Source: Prostheceraeus crozeri | Lineage: Eukaryota; Platyhelminthes; Polycladida; Euryleptidae | Assembly: GCA_907163375.1 (NCBI GenBank) | Contig: CAJQUW010004469.1 | Span: 558,001-622,000 of the forward strand | DNA: 64,000 nucleotides | Reading direction: 5' to 3' | Shown here: positions 50,073 to 63,156 of the stretch, piece by piece | Layout: every line of letters begins with the position of its first letter | Position numbering within the stretch: the stretch's first letter is position 1 | Program-made: the position numbers and the translations under genes | Notes under the pieces: generated by a model | The model's database searches: none | What the model was told of the DNA's origin: nothing | What the model saw: the letters and a program-made list of their open reading frames with translations, nothing else

Positions 50073-51632
50073 ACAAATTACCTTGCCTGTATGTTTGGGT
50101 ATAGAGATGAGTTTTCTCAATGCTGATGTTCACTGCCAGAACTATTGTTGAGGTGCAAGAAGATTAATTTTCCATTGTACGTAATGCGAACTCAAGCCTG
50201 AATTCTGATGAACCAGCAGATTGACGCCATATTGAACATACACAGTCAGTAAATTTATATCGTGAAGAGTCGAACGATGTGAATAGCATTTTCATTTCAC
50301 GAAAAATATCACGGAGAAAAATTGAGCTAAAGATATGCACAAAAGTACAGGCCTACCTGCAATCTGACCGTTGACGTTCGTGGGTCCTCTGATGAGAGCT
50401 GCTTCTGCGATTCGCGTGCTTGGACAATTACACAAGCTAAAGAAAGACGAATATCTATGTCAATCTCTATCGCATGCTACCATTGAAAACAATGGCTGGG
50501 ATAGGATTTTGTCCGCTCTAGACTAACCCACACACACACGCGAATGAACACTAATCTCTGTGGTTTATATTGCTCTCAATTTCTATGTTTTCTGAACGGC
50601 ACGATGAATACTAATTCTCTCAACTTTTATGAAAATCAACTCATTTATGTCCAATAACCTATCACTTGCGACTGCTGATACACTGGTTAACTGACTTCTC
50701 GTTTAGCTCACTTCCTCAGGTATCAGACTTTTGGATCAGGTATCAGACCTCAGGTATCATTTCTTGAATATCTAAATCGCTGTGACCTTAATTTGCGATT
50801 GAAAGGATTCAGCTTTTGCATCTGTCTCACTGAATTTATCGTCAGAAAAAACAGACTTTCACCTTCCTGTGAAATTTCCGACGAATGTAATATCGCGTTA
50901 TTGCATTGACACAGTACTTATTCATGCGAAATGTATCTCTAAGCAATGTCACTTGGAATGATTAATGAATTATTTTTCTTGATTAGATACTGAAATCTCG
51001 GGAAGAACAATGATTCAGAAATGTTTTAGAATAACCGCGAAAACGTCAGACATTATCAACTTGATTCCTTCTTATCTCATAAATGTAGTTTTTTGGCAAG
51101 GGATGGAAAAATTCCATTGCAATAGAAGAAATTGATATTTGAAGACAATATGGGTAAACTGATCAATGAACTCAATTCTTTCCAGTTAGTGACTGAAAAT
51201 CACGTCTCCAAGCTTAATCAGTCGTCATCGAATATTCAATAAAATTGAAAAATATTCAAATACCGCAAAACCTGTAATAGACCGCCATGGCGGTCTATTT
51301 TTCAACCCTCTTTCTTCGGTGGCACTCTACATGTATTACAGGTGGCGGTCTAATTTTCAACATCTCTGAGTCTAAAAGTATCAAGAAATGCCGCCTCAAT
51401 ATAGTTAACATCTACTTGCATGATCCATCTATAAAACTGTCAGACAACGAAATACGTAACTGAATCCCGACATTAGATGGCTTATTCGGCCATCTGCTAA
51501 GAAGATATTTGATCGATATTCAATAAATTGATTTATATATATGTTATTGTCAATAATGATTTACGCCTACTTCACCCACATGCTAGTGCTAAAGGCTCTA
51601 AGCTTACACCCAACAGGGTAGCATTCCAGTGA

Positions 51633-52269
51633 GAAAAGTATAGTTGGTTTTTCGTTGGAGTTCCATGTCGTCGTCCCAACGGCTCGCGTGTCCCGAGGAT
51701 TTGCCGCTGACCCGACGGAAATGCCCTTTACGAACCGGTACACAGCGGTCGTCAAATTGTGATTTTATCGATTAGTACATGCAGAAAGGAACAATTGTGC
51801 GTCATGAAAGGATGTGAAACAAAGCATCAGCTTGACAAATACCTAAGGCCGCTGTAACACAGAATAAAGTCTCAGCCACACTGAAAGCAAAGCAAACACG
51901 AGCGTCTCGAGCGTCTCGAGCAAACGTATGTCCGTAAATTATTAATCGCTCTTTTTTTTTCTTTGCTCGCAGTGTGGCAGTCTACAACTGCTGCAATGAT
52001 GACTTTATTTTTGCTGCAAAACGCTTTGCTCGGAAACGCTTGGAAAAGCTCGAAGTGTGGCTGAGGCCTAAGGCGTCTTCCATCTCAGCCGCGAGACTGT
52101 TCTAAAAATAGAACATGGTGAAGTGACGTCTGAGGGAAGATTTAGGAAGCTCTCATTTGCGAAGAGAACCAATCAGAAAACAGCCTTTGTTCACAATGTC
52201 GAACGACCGTTTACCGTTTTACCGTGATGCCCTTTTACCGTTGATCCAACGAAAACCAACTATACTTTT
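51633..52269. mobile_element. Second nested element with about 26-bp inverted repeats
   Basis: gaaaagtatagttggttttt at the left is paired by ccaactatacttttt at the right, extending inwards to cgttgga / tccaacg, about 26 bp with one indel. The interior just inside is GC-richer (51655-51755) and gives a 62-codon minus-strand frame of no known family. It is probably a MITE inserted in the outer element. Confidence 0.6.
51871..52065. mobile_element. Innermost nested element with ctcagccacact ends
   Basis: A 12-bp perfect inverted repeat, ctcagccacact (51871-51882) and agtgtggctgag (52054-52065), encloses 171 bp that include a doubled gcgtctcga. cctaaggc occurs outside both ends (51842-51849 and 52067-52074) as a possible decayed duplication, but the left copy is 21 bp from the repeat. 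It is non-coding. Confidence 0.5.
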
Positions 52270-54576
52270 TCCATTTGGATCTACTTTATATATTATGCAC
52301 GAAAGATGACTGCACGTAATGTACACAAGATGACCAGCAACGCAAGTCGTGAATAACATTGCGAGCAATTAATGATTGATATGAAGCAATTGTAATAATA
52401 AAATAAAAAGCACATTCAGAAGACACAAAGACACATGAAGAAACACCAATGGCAATGACACATCACATATCGGACATGCATTATATAGGAAGTGGCGGCC
52501 TATTACAGGTTTTACAGCATGTAACTGCATATTCTGCGTAGTGGTAAGTTAGTACAGAGAAATTTTCATGCCTTCAGTTCATATCGTTTCAAACCCTTGA
52601 TGTTTAGTCGTACTTATCAAGCAATCGTTAATTAGAGAAATTACAACAAAATGCTCTTTAAAGTAATAACATGCAAAAAGTTAACCTAAATCTCACTCTC
52701 ATCGGTTCAGAACAAATGGCTTTCCTATAAATTCTTGGTTAATACATGTAGGTCACAAAATAAATTACAAGCGAGTTCGGTGAATACTCTCACTGAGCAT
52801 CGACTGTAAGAAGGCGCAGGACGCTTTTGTAAAATATGAATTGAGCACGCAATCGCCTTTCATTACTCAACAGACTCATGCATCTAAATATCGTCGTTAA
52901 ATGTCTATTTTCCTTTCAAGTATTATATCGACGATTTCATCGTTCATTTTATCATAGAATTACAATGTAATAAATGAAATGCTTAAAATGTGTCAGAAAG
53001 CTTATTGAACAATTTTAGTATCATGGCTCATACATGAGGCAAGTCTTATTAGAGTGAGGATGCTCACTACTTTTGTCTTCTGTTATTCTGTCTTTTGAAA
53101 ATGTCTTGACTAAATAGCATATGTTGTTGATGGGAAAGAGTCGAAAATGATCACTGAAGATGATTACTGAATAGTGATTGAAATTAATTGCATCAATCTA
53201 ATGAATAAGATAAGATCATATCATCCTTGACTCTTCCTTATCAACAACTAATGTTATTTTGTCCCTTACATCAAGTACAAGCTCAAACAAACTGTTTCAC
53301 TCAAACTGTCACTCTTATTTAGCAGATTTAGCATCCCTGCAAACCTTCTAAATGTTTGTGTTGTCTGCTATTTAATCTGAATGATAAATAAGCATCAAAT
53401 ATGATATAAATTTGATGATGTTGTGTTCTATGAATTCTAATAAGATACTGATCCTGAGTCAACCATTGAAATTTTCTTTCGTTGTTCATTTAAATCGGAA
53501 GGCTTTATTTGCAAAAGAAGACAATTATGATTTGTGAAACCATTGATGGATGGTAACGACGCTAAATCTCAGTTTGCAGAAATCAATACAGTAGTAAGAA
53601 AATTGTCCCTATAACAGCCAAGTTTCTCTTTATCGGAATGTAGACCATACGAGCCGCTTGATATTCAATGATGTGAGATGATATCTAGTGTTTCGAAACT
53701 GATTCGTGGACAAAAACGTAGAATTGCACAGCGAATTTAATTTTAAAAGATTGTTTATCATGGAATCGTTCATTTCTGTGGAAGTTTTTTTTCATCAATG
53801 AATTTATCGAATTTTTATTTCTGCACTTTTCATCGAGTCTTTAAAGTTTTAGCATTTGCTGTGTAAAACTGCATGCATCATTTAATTCTTCTCATCACCG
53901 TAAGATTTCGTACATTGAGTGTTAATGAGAAATAAAATCGGCTGAAATTCGAAACATAATACTGGCATTGAATGCACCTATTGGCGCTGCACCGATCAAT
54001 AGCCTACGCATGAAATCAAGATTTCATGTCAACAAATAATTTTTATTTACACACTGACGGAATTAGCCTTGCCTAATGGCATGCCACACCACAGAATAGA
54101 CTGTTGCAGCTTAGTATGGTGTCAATGCAAGAACTGTTGTTTATATCTCTAATTATCAGAAGCGTATCGTCTTAACAACACGAAATTTATTTTCACTTAG
54201 ATTTAAGAATGAAATTTACAGCGGGAATCTATAATCGTTGATAGCAACTTGCAGCATAAGTGCACGTACTAGAAATAATTGTACATAAACATTTTTATAG
54301 GTCTTAATGTTCAATTTTGACATGCAGTTAGTTTGTTACTATGTATGTACTATAATTCAAGCATGATTAATGTGTTTATGCAAATGTGTAATAGTTTTTT
54401 ATTGCTCGCTATCTCATACACTCTTTTGATATATTGATAACTGTATATACTAATTTTAGAACTTTGAAATAAAAACATAACTTAAGTTTGAATTTTGCAA
54501 TTTTTATATAGTTTTGTGATAAGATAAATGTCCCACATCATGAAGAAGTTTCTTCGTCTCTGACTAAATTCATGAT

Positions 54577-54601
54577 CTCACAGGCACAATTCGCCTGTGA
54601 G
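54577..54601. repeat. Small perfect hairpin
   Basis: ctcacaggc and gcctgtgag form a 9-bp stem with a 7-base loop (acaattc). No T-run follows, and no gene ends here, so a terminator role is not suggested. Confidence 0.45.
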
Positions 54602-56454
54602 AATTCTCTTTTGTGCGTATCAATACAGATCTCATAATTGCAACACGTCCAGTGGCCTATTTGTTACTTGCACAACTCTGCTGAATGGAAATAAGAAGGA
54701 CGAGCTGTGCACCATGTTCATCTTCAACAGCTTAACTAGGTTTGTCGACATTTTAACATTTTTTCTACGTGGAAAGACAAGTGCAGTATATCCCTGTTAA
54801 GTGTGTAGGCTCGAATCGCAACTTTTGTATTCATAGGGCTATATTCATAGACACTGGGAGCCAGCGTTTATAAGTTCCTTAGATTGCATTCAACAGATAC
54901 TTCATTGAGCAATCAAATTGATGCTCAAACAAATATTGATCGTGATATGCTGCCTATTTTATTGCCCTTTATTTGGTATGTCTGCTTGTAGCTACGTTTC
55001 TCGCAGCGCTAATGCGCTCTCTCTTTGCTGCAAGGAGGTATAATATACATGCCCGCTTCAGTGTGCAGATATCTTCGGTATTATTCGAAACTGCCTCAAA
55101 GCACCTTTGAATAAATTCTTGCTAACCAGCATCGTAAAAAATCAAATCATAATTTCACTCTTTTGGCTCGAAACAATTTTGAATTTCTATCGACTTGAAC
55201 CGCCGCGTCCCATCTTTACAATTATGTTGGTAAATTGTGAACCAACTGGAAACTGTCTGAAAGTCGCAGTCTCCGACCGGCCTGTACCGGTTCGGCTACC
55301 GGAATCCCTCAGGCATCGGCTGCGGGTTTGACTTAATCGATAAGTTTATTCCAGGTAATGAATGCAGATTGCAACGGTCGACATGATGTTTTTGTATTTT
55401 TGAACTAATTCAATTTAACAAATGATAATTTGATATGTGAAGCCTTTAATTTTCTCTTAGATGGAAATTAATAATTTGTATGAATCTGAATTACTGAAAA
55501 AGCTAAAGCAGCAATGATTTAAGCTGTCTGATAATGTTTGACAGTGTATTTAAGGTTCAAATATCCAATCGAATGTCTTCGAGCAAAGTATCTCATTCGA
55601 GTTCGCAGTCAATTAAATTTAAATCATTGATTAACAATTTGTTTTCATGTTAATGACGGTTTGCTAGAGTTTATTGCTATGAAGGTGTCTGAGAATTTCC
55701 AAACGTACTTTCAATGCCGTGATGCATGCTCAACGCAAAGTTTTCCCTTGATGCACTCTTCTTATTAAAAGCCATTTGAAAACACATTTGCGAATACCTG
55801 GTGAGATTAAGTTGTAGCAGTGTGACCTTATACACGTAAATACATATTAATGTTTTTTTGTTATGTCAAATGACATAATATGGATAATGAATGATACAGA
55901 TGCTGAAATATTTAAACCCACAAAGTGCTAACTTTATTGAGGAATCAGTTGAAACGAAGCTATTAATTTTGTTTAAAGAGGATAAATTAATCCGAAGTTC
56001 CTTTGAATACAAGGAAATGTAATGTAATGAAAGGAATTTTTTGAATGAGGTGAACAGTAAATATAATGCAGGAGCATTCTTATGCAATTCACCAACCCCA
56101 ACTACCAACAGACAATTTATGTAAGTGCTAATTGATTTGTTTTCCAAATTTATGCGTGAGGTCGCAGTTTACACTGTACATTTCATTTGTACACTGACCA
56201 TACAGGTGAGAGTTTCGTAATTGCTTGTGAATAAATCCTAGCCAACGCTTAAGAAGTGATATCAAAAAATCATTCCGAACAAATGTTTATTGTGTAAAAA
56301 ATTGCGTCATATTGGAAATCATTCACGCATTTTCTAAACTGGAGGGTGAGCGTGCACTCATTCGTAGGAAAAATTAATGGCAATTTACCCTAATTATGTC
56401 ATCAAATATAAATACCGGTAAATGCAACAAAATATGATAACATTTAGGTTAATG

Positions 56455-57296
56455 CATAGAGTAAGTATATGTAGGTAGAGTATCAACTCAAGAAAGTATC
56501 TGTATACAGTGAAAATTTTTATATGAAAAGATTCAGTTTTTTCCGGAAATTGCGTTCCAGCAGTCAAAAAAATTATTTGAGCAGTTTTGAAAAAGCTAAA
56601 TTTTATCAAATTCATATACTACCGATATGATGCTTCTTTATAAGTAGTATGAAACAAGTTGGATATCAAAAGGAATGAATATTTGTTAGCAAGCATCGCA
56701 ACTAAGCGGAAATTATGCTGATGATCAAGGAAATCTAATGAACGGCATTAGAATGGAATTCTTCATGAAAAAGTCGAGATCTTATTGTGCTGTCGTGGCT
56801 GAAATTTCATGTTTTTAATTCAATTTTCATCGGCATGCATCTATGATTCGCTAAATTTGTGTTTCATCTCTTGAATCTGAATGCTGATGTGGACCCATTC
56901 ACATCTTTGAAAGTTAATTGAAATCATTGTCTTTGATTCTGCTGTTTTGCTCCACCAGTGGCAAGTTGCTAATGATATGATCACGCTTAAGAAGATTCTC
57001 TTGAGGTTCAGCATGAAAGCTATTCATCGAGTTGCCAATTTAAGAAACATGACCTCTCCAAGACTGTCATGAAACGAAGGATCTGTAAAATAATGTCATT
57101 TTCTTCTGCATTTTACTTTTATGATCAGTCAACTCCGTTATAATTTCTTCAAAACTGCATAAATGTGCATATCTCATACTTGGAAAAAATTCCAGCTGTA
57201 TTCACCTCGAGTTCATTTAATAAAATCGAAAGTGTATGCAAATTGGGGATTTAATAAATGCTGAGTCGCTGCTCTACTTAATATACCCACTGTATG
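56455..57296 (+). mobile_element. hAT-like MITE, family A copy 2, complete
   Basis: This 842-bp element begins catagagtaagtatatgtag and ends atatacccactgtatg, and its termini are imperfect inverted repeats over about 30 bp. It is flanked by ggttaatg exactly on both sides (56447-56454 and 57297-57304), a perfect 8-bp target duplication. It includes the roughly 190-bp interior segment missing from the 20085 copy and has no rosa insertion, so it serves as the reference copy. It is non-coding. Confidence 0.9.
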
Positions 57297-57807
57297 GGTT
57301 AATGAATGATTATTAAATGGGGCTGTCCAACTTAATGTATGCGAAGTGCTCAAAAGTACCTACCTCATGGTGGAAACTTTTTATCATTGCACTATATGAT
57401 AATAACACCACACGCTTGTGAAGAATTATGTAGTATATTAGAACAGTAAAACTAGGGAAAAATCCTGCAAGTGCATGTCTTAAAGTGGCTAAATGACATG
57501 AACCTTTTGAGACTCATATGACGAGGTGTGTCAGCTGTGTAGTCGATGAAGTTAACTTTCGTTGTCTAAACGACAACAGCAGACTTGCCATGTTCACATC
57601 AAATGCTTCAATCGTAAAAATAGTTGCAATGGTAGAATAGTGAATGATGCATATATGATGCACATAAGGTTTTAGAACCTTAATAAGAATTTTAAGTGCG
57701 AGAATTTGATTGAAATCTGTTATTTTTTTAAGTTTTATCCATTTAATCAACGCAATATAGAATGCTTTTATAATAACTTCCATCACATTTCATTCTTTTA
57801 ATTTCAG

Positions 57808-57925
57808 TCAAACCAAGCGTTGAAATCCGCATTGAGCCTGCGAGACCGAACAACGAATACCGTGAGCATGAGACGATCGTCGTCCGCTGCGTAGCTAAAG
57901 GACGTCCAGCAGAATTCCATTGGGA
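57808..57925 (+). CDS. Internal exon: first part of the second immunoglobulin domain
   Basis: The acceptor is tttaatttcag (ending 57807) and the donor is gtaagta at 57926. It enters in phase 1 and leaves in phase 2. It codes KPSVEIRIEPARP, an interdomain linker like those in Kirrel and nephrin, then ETIVVRCVAKGRPAEFHWE, with the first cysteine and the core tryptophan. It ends within the codon after tryptophan and is completed by the exon at 63157. The split point in this domain is close to the one used in the previous domain, with the same phase 2, which fits domain duplication. It codes about 39 residues. Confidence 0.88.
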
Positions 57926-60900
57926 GTAAGTACTTAATCTGCATACCGTACATGTGCCTATTTAATACGTTTTACACATTTTTGATAAATGAAACTGATC
58001 TGAAATTTCAATTGCTGGACTGCTGCAGGTATACTGGCAACCGGTTCCATCTCTGACGCTTTCTTTAATCCGCAGTGTATTTTAAATATCTGCCACTATA
58101 AGGTGACAAACATGAATATCACTGAGGTATCAAATTGTTTAAAGCCAGACTAATGGACTAAAAGGACAGTTCATGCCAATTAGAACAGAAAGACACAGAA
58201 AGCACAAAGCAGTGAGTCGCAAATTATCAGTTATACATGTAAGGTAAAGTGATAGCTGAAACACAGGGTAGCCATGCGCAAGCCATTTTTCACATTTACT
58301 TGTACGCTGGTACACAAAATGAGTCACAACCTATGTACCATCGCTGTAAATTTACCTTTTTACACTAACCTAGCACTCATCCTAATCAACCGAACCGCTA
58401 GGTAATTCATCGCTACATTGATTTTCATACAAACATGCGGGAACATTTGGTAAATTCAATCTTTCAAGCAAATAGATAATTGATCGAAACTAAAGCCAGT
58501 GACAGGAACCGAACTGACTGTGAATTTCTTTGAAAGTGAAAACACAAACTTAGACCGAAAACACAGATTCTGGCCGAATATTTTGTCAGCAGAAACGAGA
58601 ACCAAATATTCAAACAAAGTCAGTTGAGAGCGCAGTTATAATCTGTAAAAAAAATTCACACAACTTTAATTTGGCGACCAATGTACAATTTCAATACTTG
58701 GCAGTGGAGATGTCACGCCTCTCTCCACAACTTTTCTGCTTTGTTTTGCTAGCATAAAAGTCTAGTGACGCCTTTTCATCACCATCCAAATTCCTTCGCG
58801 CCCGATCATTATATCAAAGCAGCATCTTACAATGTGTCGATCGGCAAAACATTCCTCAGAAGTGACTGAGTGGAGTCGCCTGCCTAGCCATATCTGGCCA
58901 ACAGTGTGATTTCAACAGTGAGCCCAGCCTGATAGTGGCACAGTTATCAGTGTACAATAGGAATATTGTAGAATGCTCTTGAGGTTTGATGATAAGGCAC
59001 ATTGTCTTCCTGGAAGGTAGAGCAGGAAATTGGATCGCGATGAAATGGCAAACAGGTAACAGGAGCGACTACGGTCATTATAATTAAACTGATGCGCCAT
59101 TTTGAGATGTCATAGTCGTGTCATTAATATTTCACTTTCTTAGAAGGTTGAATAGTACTTATGGGTTATCTCCCCCTCCAGGTTTTCAAATTTGTCTATC
59201 TGCAAAAATATCAATCGACACAAAAATTTAAAACACACGCAAGTGAGGATGTCCTCTAGCCACATACCAAGTTACTGGCAAATCGGAGAAGCACTTTTTG
59301 AATCGGGAGAGATAACTTAAAGTGCAGCGATGCTGGCAGCTTGATCTGACTCTTATAGCCGCACCGTCGGAGCGGAAAGCACTTGAGGTCAACAAAGTCA
59401 TTTCCCGACAACTCGTCAAGCGATGATGACCAGGCCACATCCCTTATATTTATATGCTTGGCTTAATAAAGGTGTGGCAAGGTAGTGACCGTGGGAAGAT
59501 TTCAAACTGCAGTGCATGAGACGAAGAGGGAGAGAAAACAATGCACTCACGAGTATCAATGATGCGTCGAACAGACGAAGTCAGATCAAGCAAGCTGTTG
59601 ACATCGCTACATTTCACGTTATTTTATCTTATGCAAAACGTACTTGTCCGATCTATATATAATTTTGTATGTGCGTAGAAAACATGCTTAAGTACATCTA
59701 CCTGAAGTTTGGTGACGAATGATTCGTATTTGCAGATTTTAGACAAATTTGAAAACCTGGGGGATAACCTATAAGTACCGATTGAATTTACTTTCAAATA
59801 TGTTTGTCTGACTTTCAATGTAGTGATAAATTGCATTTCTAGATTAGGACGTGCATTATCCGCAAAATGTTGTGTATCTAGAATCATTGAACAATTTCAT
59901 AGACCGCACAACAGATACTACAGACTACAGGCAATAACTAACACTTCAAGCTGCTCTGCTTTGTTGATCCTTCTATGCTTATCGGAGTGGAATTATCAGA
60001 CCCTGAGAAAGGTTACATGTTCACACATAAGTCAATATTTCATATTCAAGAAAATGAATGGCACAATAAAATCGGATATGGGAACACTACAATTTACAAT
60101 GTCTATTGAACAGGGGATCATCTTCAATTACAAAGGAAATTCGTTTAATTAGGCACATGTAGTTAAACAAAACATTGATTGACATCATATACGTGAAAGC
60201 AAAATAAGTACATTTATTGTATATCGTTTCATCATTTTGCATTATCTCATGAATCCAGGCATTCTGAAAACAATTTCAGATAAGGAGACAGGAGTTAAAT
60301 TATCGATTCTTCAATGTATCTAAATTCTCTGTTTTATGCTGTGGTATGTGACGGAGAGTGGATAGATTCTTCCTCTGTATCGGAAAGCTACTCCTGCTCT
60401 AGTATATTCATGACGAGTATTTCATCGACCAGAAATTTTAATTGAAACATGAAGATTATTCAAAAATGTGTATGCATGACATTTTGTCCTACTCCGAACA
60501 GGAGCAATTTACAAACTCCTCGTAAATTCTATGTTGAATGATTGAAATGTGGCTGTATTCCTCTGACGTCGTGCAAACACGAAAGTCATTGCATTTCCGT
60601 GCCGCTTCGTTGGAATTTTGGATCTCAAGATTAGCTATATTGTAATTGATAAAGTCTAAATGAGTTTATGTAATGCATTAGATGTGCATGTAAAGCGATG
60701 AATTGCAGGGGTTCTAGTAATTTATCTCCTATTGTTAAGTTAATTGAAAGAATATACTTTATTCACGAGCGCTCTATGATGTCGATGAAGAAAATGCCTA
60801 GATCAAGGAACTGCTGAGTGCTAACTTTGAGTTTAAGCAACAATTCAACTGCTTAACACTAGCCTGAGTGAGCTTGGGTGGGGACACGCAAGCAATTTGA

Positions 60901-63156
60901 AATGAATCTGAATTTTTTGTATTTTTTGTAATTTTTCTGTGCATGTCAATTTTTAACGCTATGATATGAGTGAGTACCAAGTACAACACATTTTACAAAA
61001 TATGACAATTCTTCAACCAGTCTTCTTCAACCAAATAATTCCATAGCATATTGAAACTGATTGAGAATGTTACAATAATTGTGTTAAATTGACTGATTGT
61101 ACAGTGGTTTAGAAAAATCTTAGATCTCCTTCCAACTTATTCATATTATGACGGAATCGCAACTGCATGATAACAATTATACATTGCACGCAATTTGGAC
61201 ATTTACGTGCACATGTTGCTGAAATCATTTGGTTATCTTCCTATTAGACAACACTACACACTAGAACACATTAAATGGACTTTACACTGCATTAAATGCA
61301 GGTAGGCATATGTCTCATTGTTATGATATCCTTTCTTCCCAATCTAATTTGCCGATAGAAAAAAGTAAATCTGAATAAGCGTGTTCCTTCATTTTCACCT
61401 CAGAAAGCGAGAGGCAAATAAGTCTTCTGGACGCCACAGTTTAAATATAGGCAGAGCTTGTAAGTAAAAACTGAAAGTAAGTAAGTCTTCCAGAAAAAGG
61501 CAAGCAGAATAATGCGGCAATTTATTACCAGCAGTTTTTTCCGGGAAGCGTTTGGTTGCAATCAAAAATAGAATATCCACTCGAAAAATAAAATCTCAAA
61601 AATAATTGGATGATAGTTCCCAAGAGGAACATGAATAGTGGCAAACGCATGTGATGTAGCACCAGGTCTTATCACAGCAATTGTAAATAGTTTTTCTGTA
61701 AAAGAGTATATAATATAGTCTTAGTATTCCGCATCTTTCACACGACTGCAAGTTGATGGCGGACAGTGAGGATCTTCGCAGTAATTTGAATAATTAGTCA
61801 GTCGTATGATAAGGGATTTTGCTATCTATACCGTACCTGCTCTCAGTGCATTCTTTATATGGATATTGCTTTACACGTTCATGTGATTTGAGAATATTAT
61901 CAAAGTGATTACCTTCCTGCAATTAATACCCTACATTCCTGCAAATGTTTTACTTTGGTTGTCTAAAGCCAGATAAATACTTGTTAGTATACACTCCTTC
62001 TCAATCAAGGAAATAGAAAAAAATTAGCTCAATGCTCTTAATCACTTTCTTCGTACTTCTATTCTTCTCCCCCCCCCACATTTCTGTTGTTAAACGATCA
62101 ACAGAATTCTGTTGTCAACAATCTTCTTTTGCTCCTACGGGCAGTCTCACTATCGTCGCATAGCGCTGAGTATGTAAAACTCCTCTTATCTGACTTGTAG
62201 AACATTTACAGCCTCAGAATTAGACAGCTGCTTGTCATTTGTCTGTAGACAACAATCACACGAAGTTCATGATCACAGCTGTACCTTGTATTCTAACTGA
62301 GTATCCAAAGGACCAATCCTTCATCCCAGGGTTCAAGTAAGACTTCTCAGTCGTGTTCTAATGTCACTCACTGACAGATGAAGTCTATTCTAAACCCGAT
62401 ATGACTAACTTTGGCGAAATTTGATGATTTTGGAAAACTTGAAAAATGTGGGGGGGGGAGGAATAGAAGTACCACTGTCTTCAATATGCTTAAAACTATG
62501 GCGTGACCTTGCCATTATAATCATCGTCATTTTTTGCCAGTTCTTGAAATATCAGATCACACAATTTATATTTGAAATACTATACGAGCAAATTATGAAT
62601 AGGAAATTAGAAGACGTGCTTGTATTTGCCTTTGACGTTATACTCAGTGCAAAACTCGACAGACTAAGTTATCATTCCCTTACACTCAGACTTTTTTTCG
62701 ATGTAGCGAAACTAATCTTGAAACACATAAAGAGTTGCATGGCGCTTTGTCACAGATAATATCCCAAATTCAACCCAGTTCCATGCGTATTGACAGTTGA
62801 ATCTCACCATCTACCCATAGAACTAGTGTACACAAACCTGTAGGTGTGCATCCCTTACACATCGACTGCAGATTACTTATCACATCATGCTGTTAACTTT
62901 CCGAAAACTAAAAGCGCATCAGATGAGTTTCTGGTCGCGTCGTTGATAATTCTGAATCCCCATTCGGACATGTGTTAGATAATACTGAACTTTGGCTATC
63001 TTACACTTATTTGGCATTTACGTGTCACTTCCGATTCCAACTGTTTGCACTGATATTCTGTTTATTCTATCTTTTTAGATTTAACTTATAGACATCTATT
63101 TCATGCTCGTAGAGACGGGTTTGTCACATTTTATGATTAATTATTATTTTTTTCAG
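57926..63156 (+). other. 5.2-kb intron within the second immunoglobulin domain
   Basis: A phase 2 intron with a gtaagta donor and a tttttttcag acceptor. It contains the MULE-like MITE at 62053. A GC-richer patch at about 59240-59430 gives two overlapping short minus-strand frames of no recognisable family. Otherwise nothing is identifiable. Confidence 0.75.
62053..62472. mobile_element. MULE-like MITE with about 30-bp inverted repeats and 10-bp flank repeat
   Basis: The left end gtacttctattcttctcccc continues through a C run to acattt. The right end mirrors it (aaatgtggggg ... gaatagaagtac). Flanks cactttcttc (62043-62052) and cactgtcttc (62473-62482) agree at nine of ten positions and abut the repeats exactly. 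A 9-10 bp duplication is typical of Mutator-like elements. The 420-bp element has no transposase. A perfect 16-bp palindrome, caacagaattctgttg, lies near its left end. Confidence 0.7.

Larger units (their letters stand above)
51267..52513. mobile_element. DNA element with 21-bp terminal inverted repeats (outermost of three nested repeats)
   Basis: The left end aaaacctgtaatagaccgcc (51267) is matched in complement by ggcggcctattacaggtttt at the right end (to 52513), with one mismatch over 21 bp. Just inside the left end a 16-bp palindrome, gaccgccatggcggtc, is followed by two direct copies of tggcggtcta(a/t)ttttcaac (51288 and 51343). No clear target duplication was seen. No transposase frame is present. 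Two smaller inverted-repeat elements lie within. Confidence 0.72.
37876..57807 (+). other. 20-kb intron between the two immunoglobulin domains
   Basis: A phase 1 intron at a domain boundary, as is usual for immunoglobulin-domain genes. It contains the SINE head, tandem repeats, palindrome, MITEs and nested elements listed separately. I saw nothing identifiable in 37876-40800, 40880-41940, 42110-42320, 42630-43935, 44796-47165, 47325-50000, 50075-51260, 52520-54570, 54605-56445 and 57305-57800. A small triple cluster of caggtatcaga lies near 50717-50758. The longer open frames here, such as 45618-45932 and 39625-39945, show no domain or codon pattern that I recognise. Confidence 0.75.

Noticed and set aside
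55278-55331. tRNA-like sequence with cggcctgtaccgg and gcgggtttgac
   Set aside because: Both boxes are poor matches and no cloverleaf forms; too weak to list as a SINE.
59823-60152. 109-codon + strand frame
   Set aside because: Low-complexity AT-rich codons and no recognisable family.
62421-62759. 112-codon + strand frame with hydrophobic stretch
   Set aside because: It starts inside the MITE end, has a G-run-encoded glycine tract and AT-rich codons; no family recognised.
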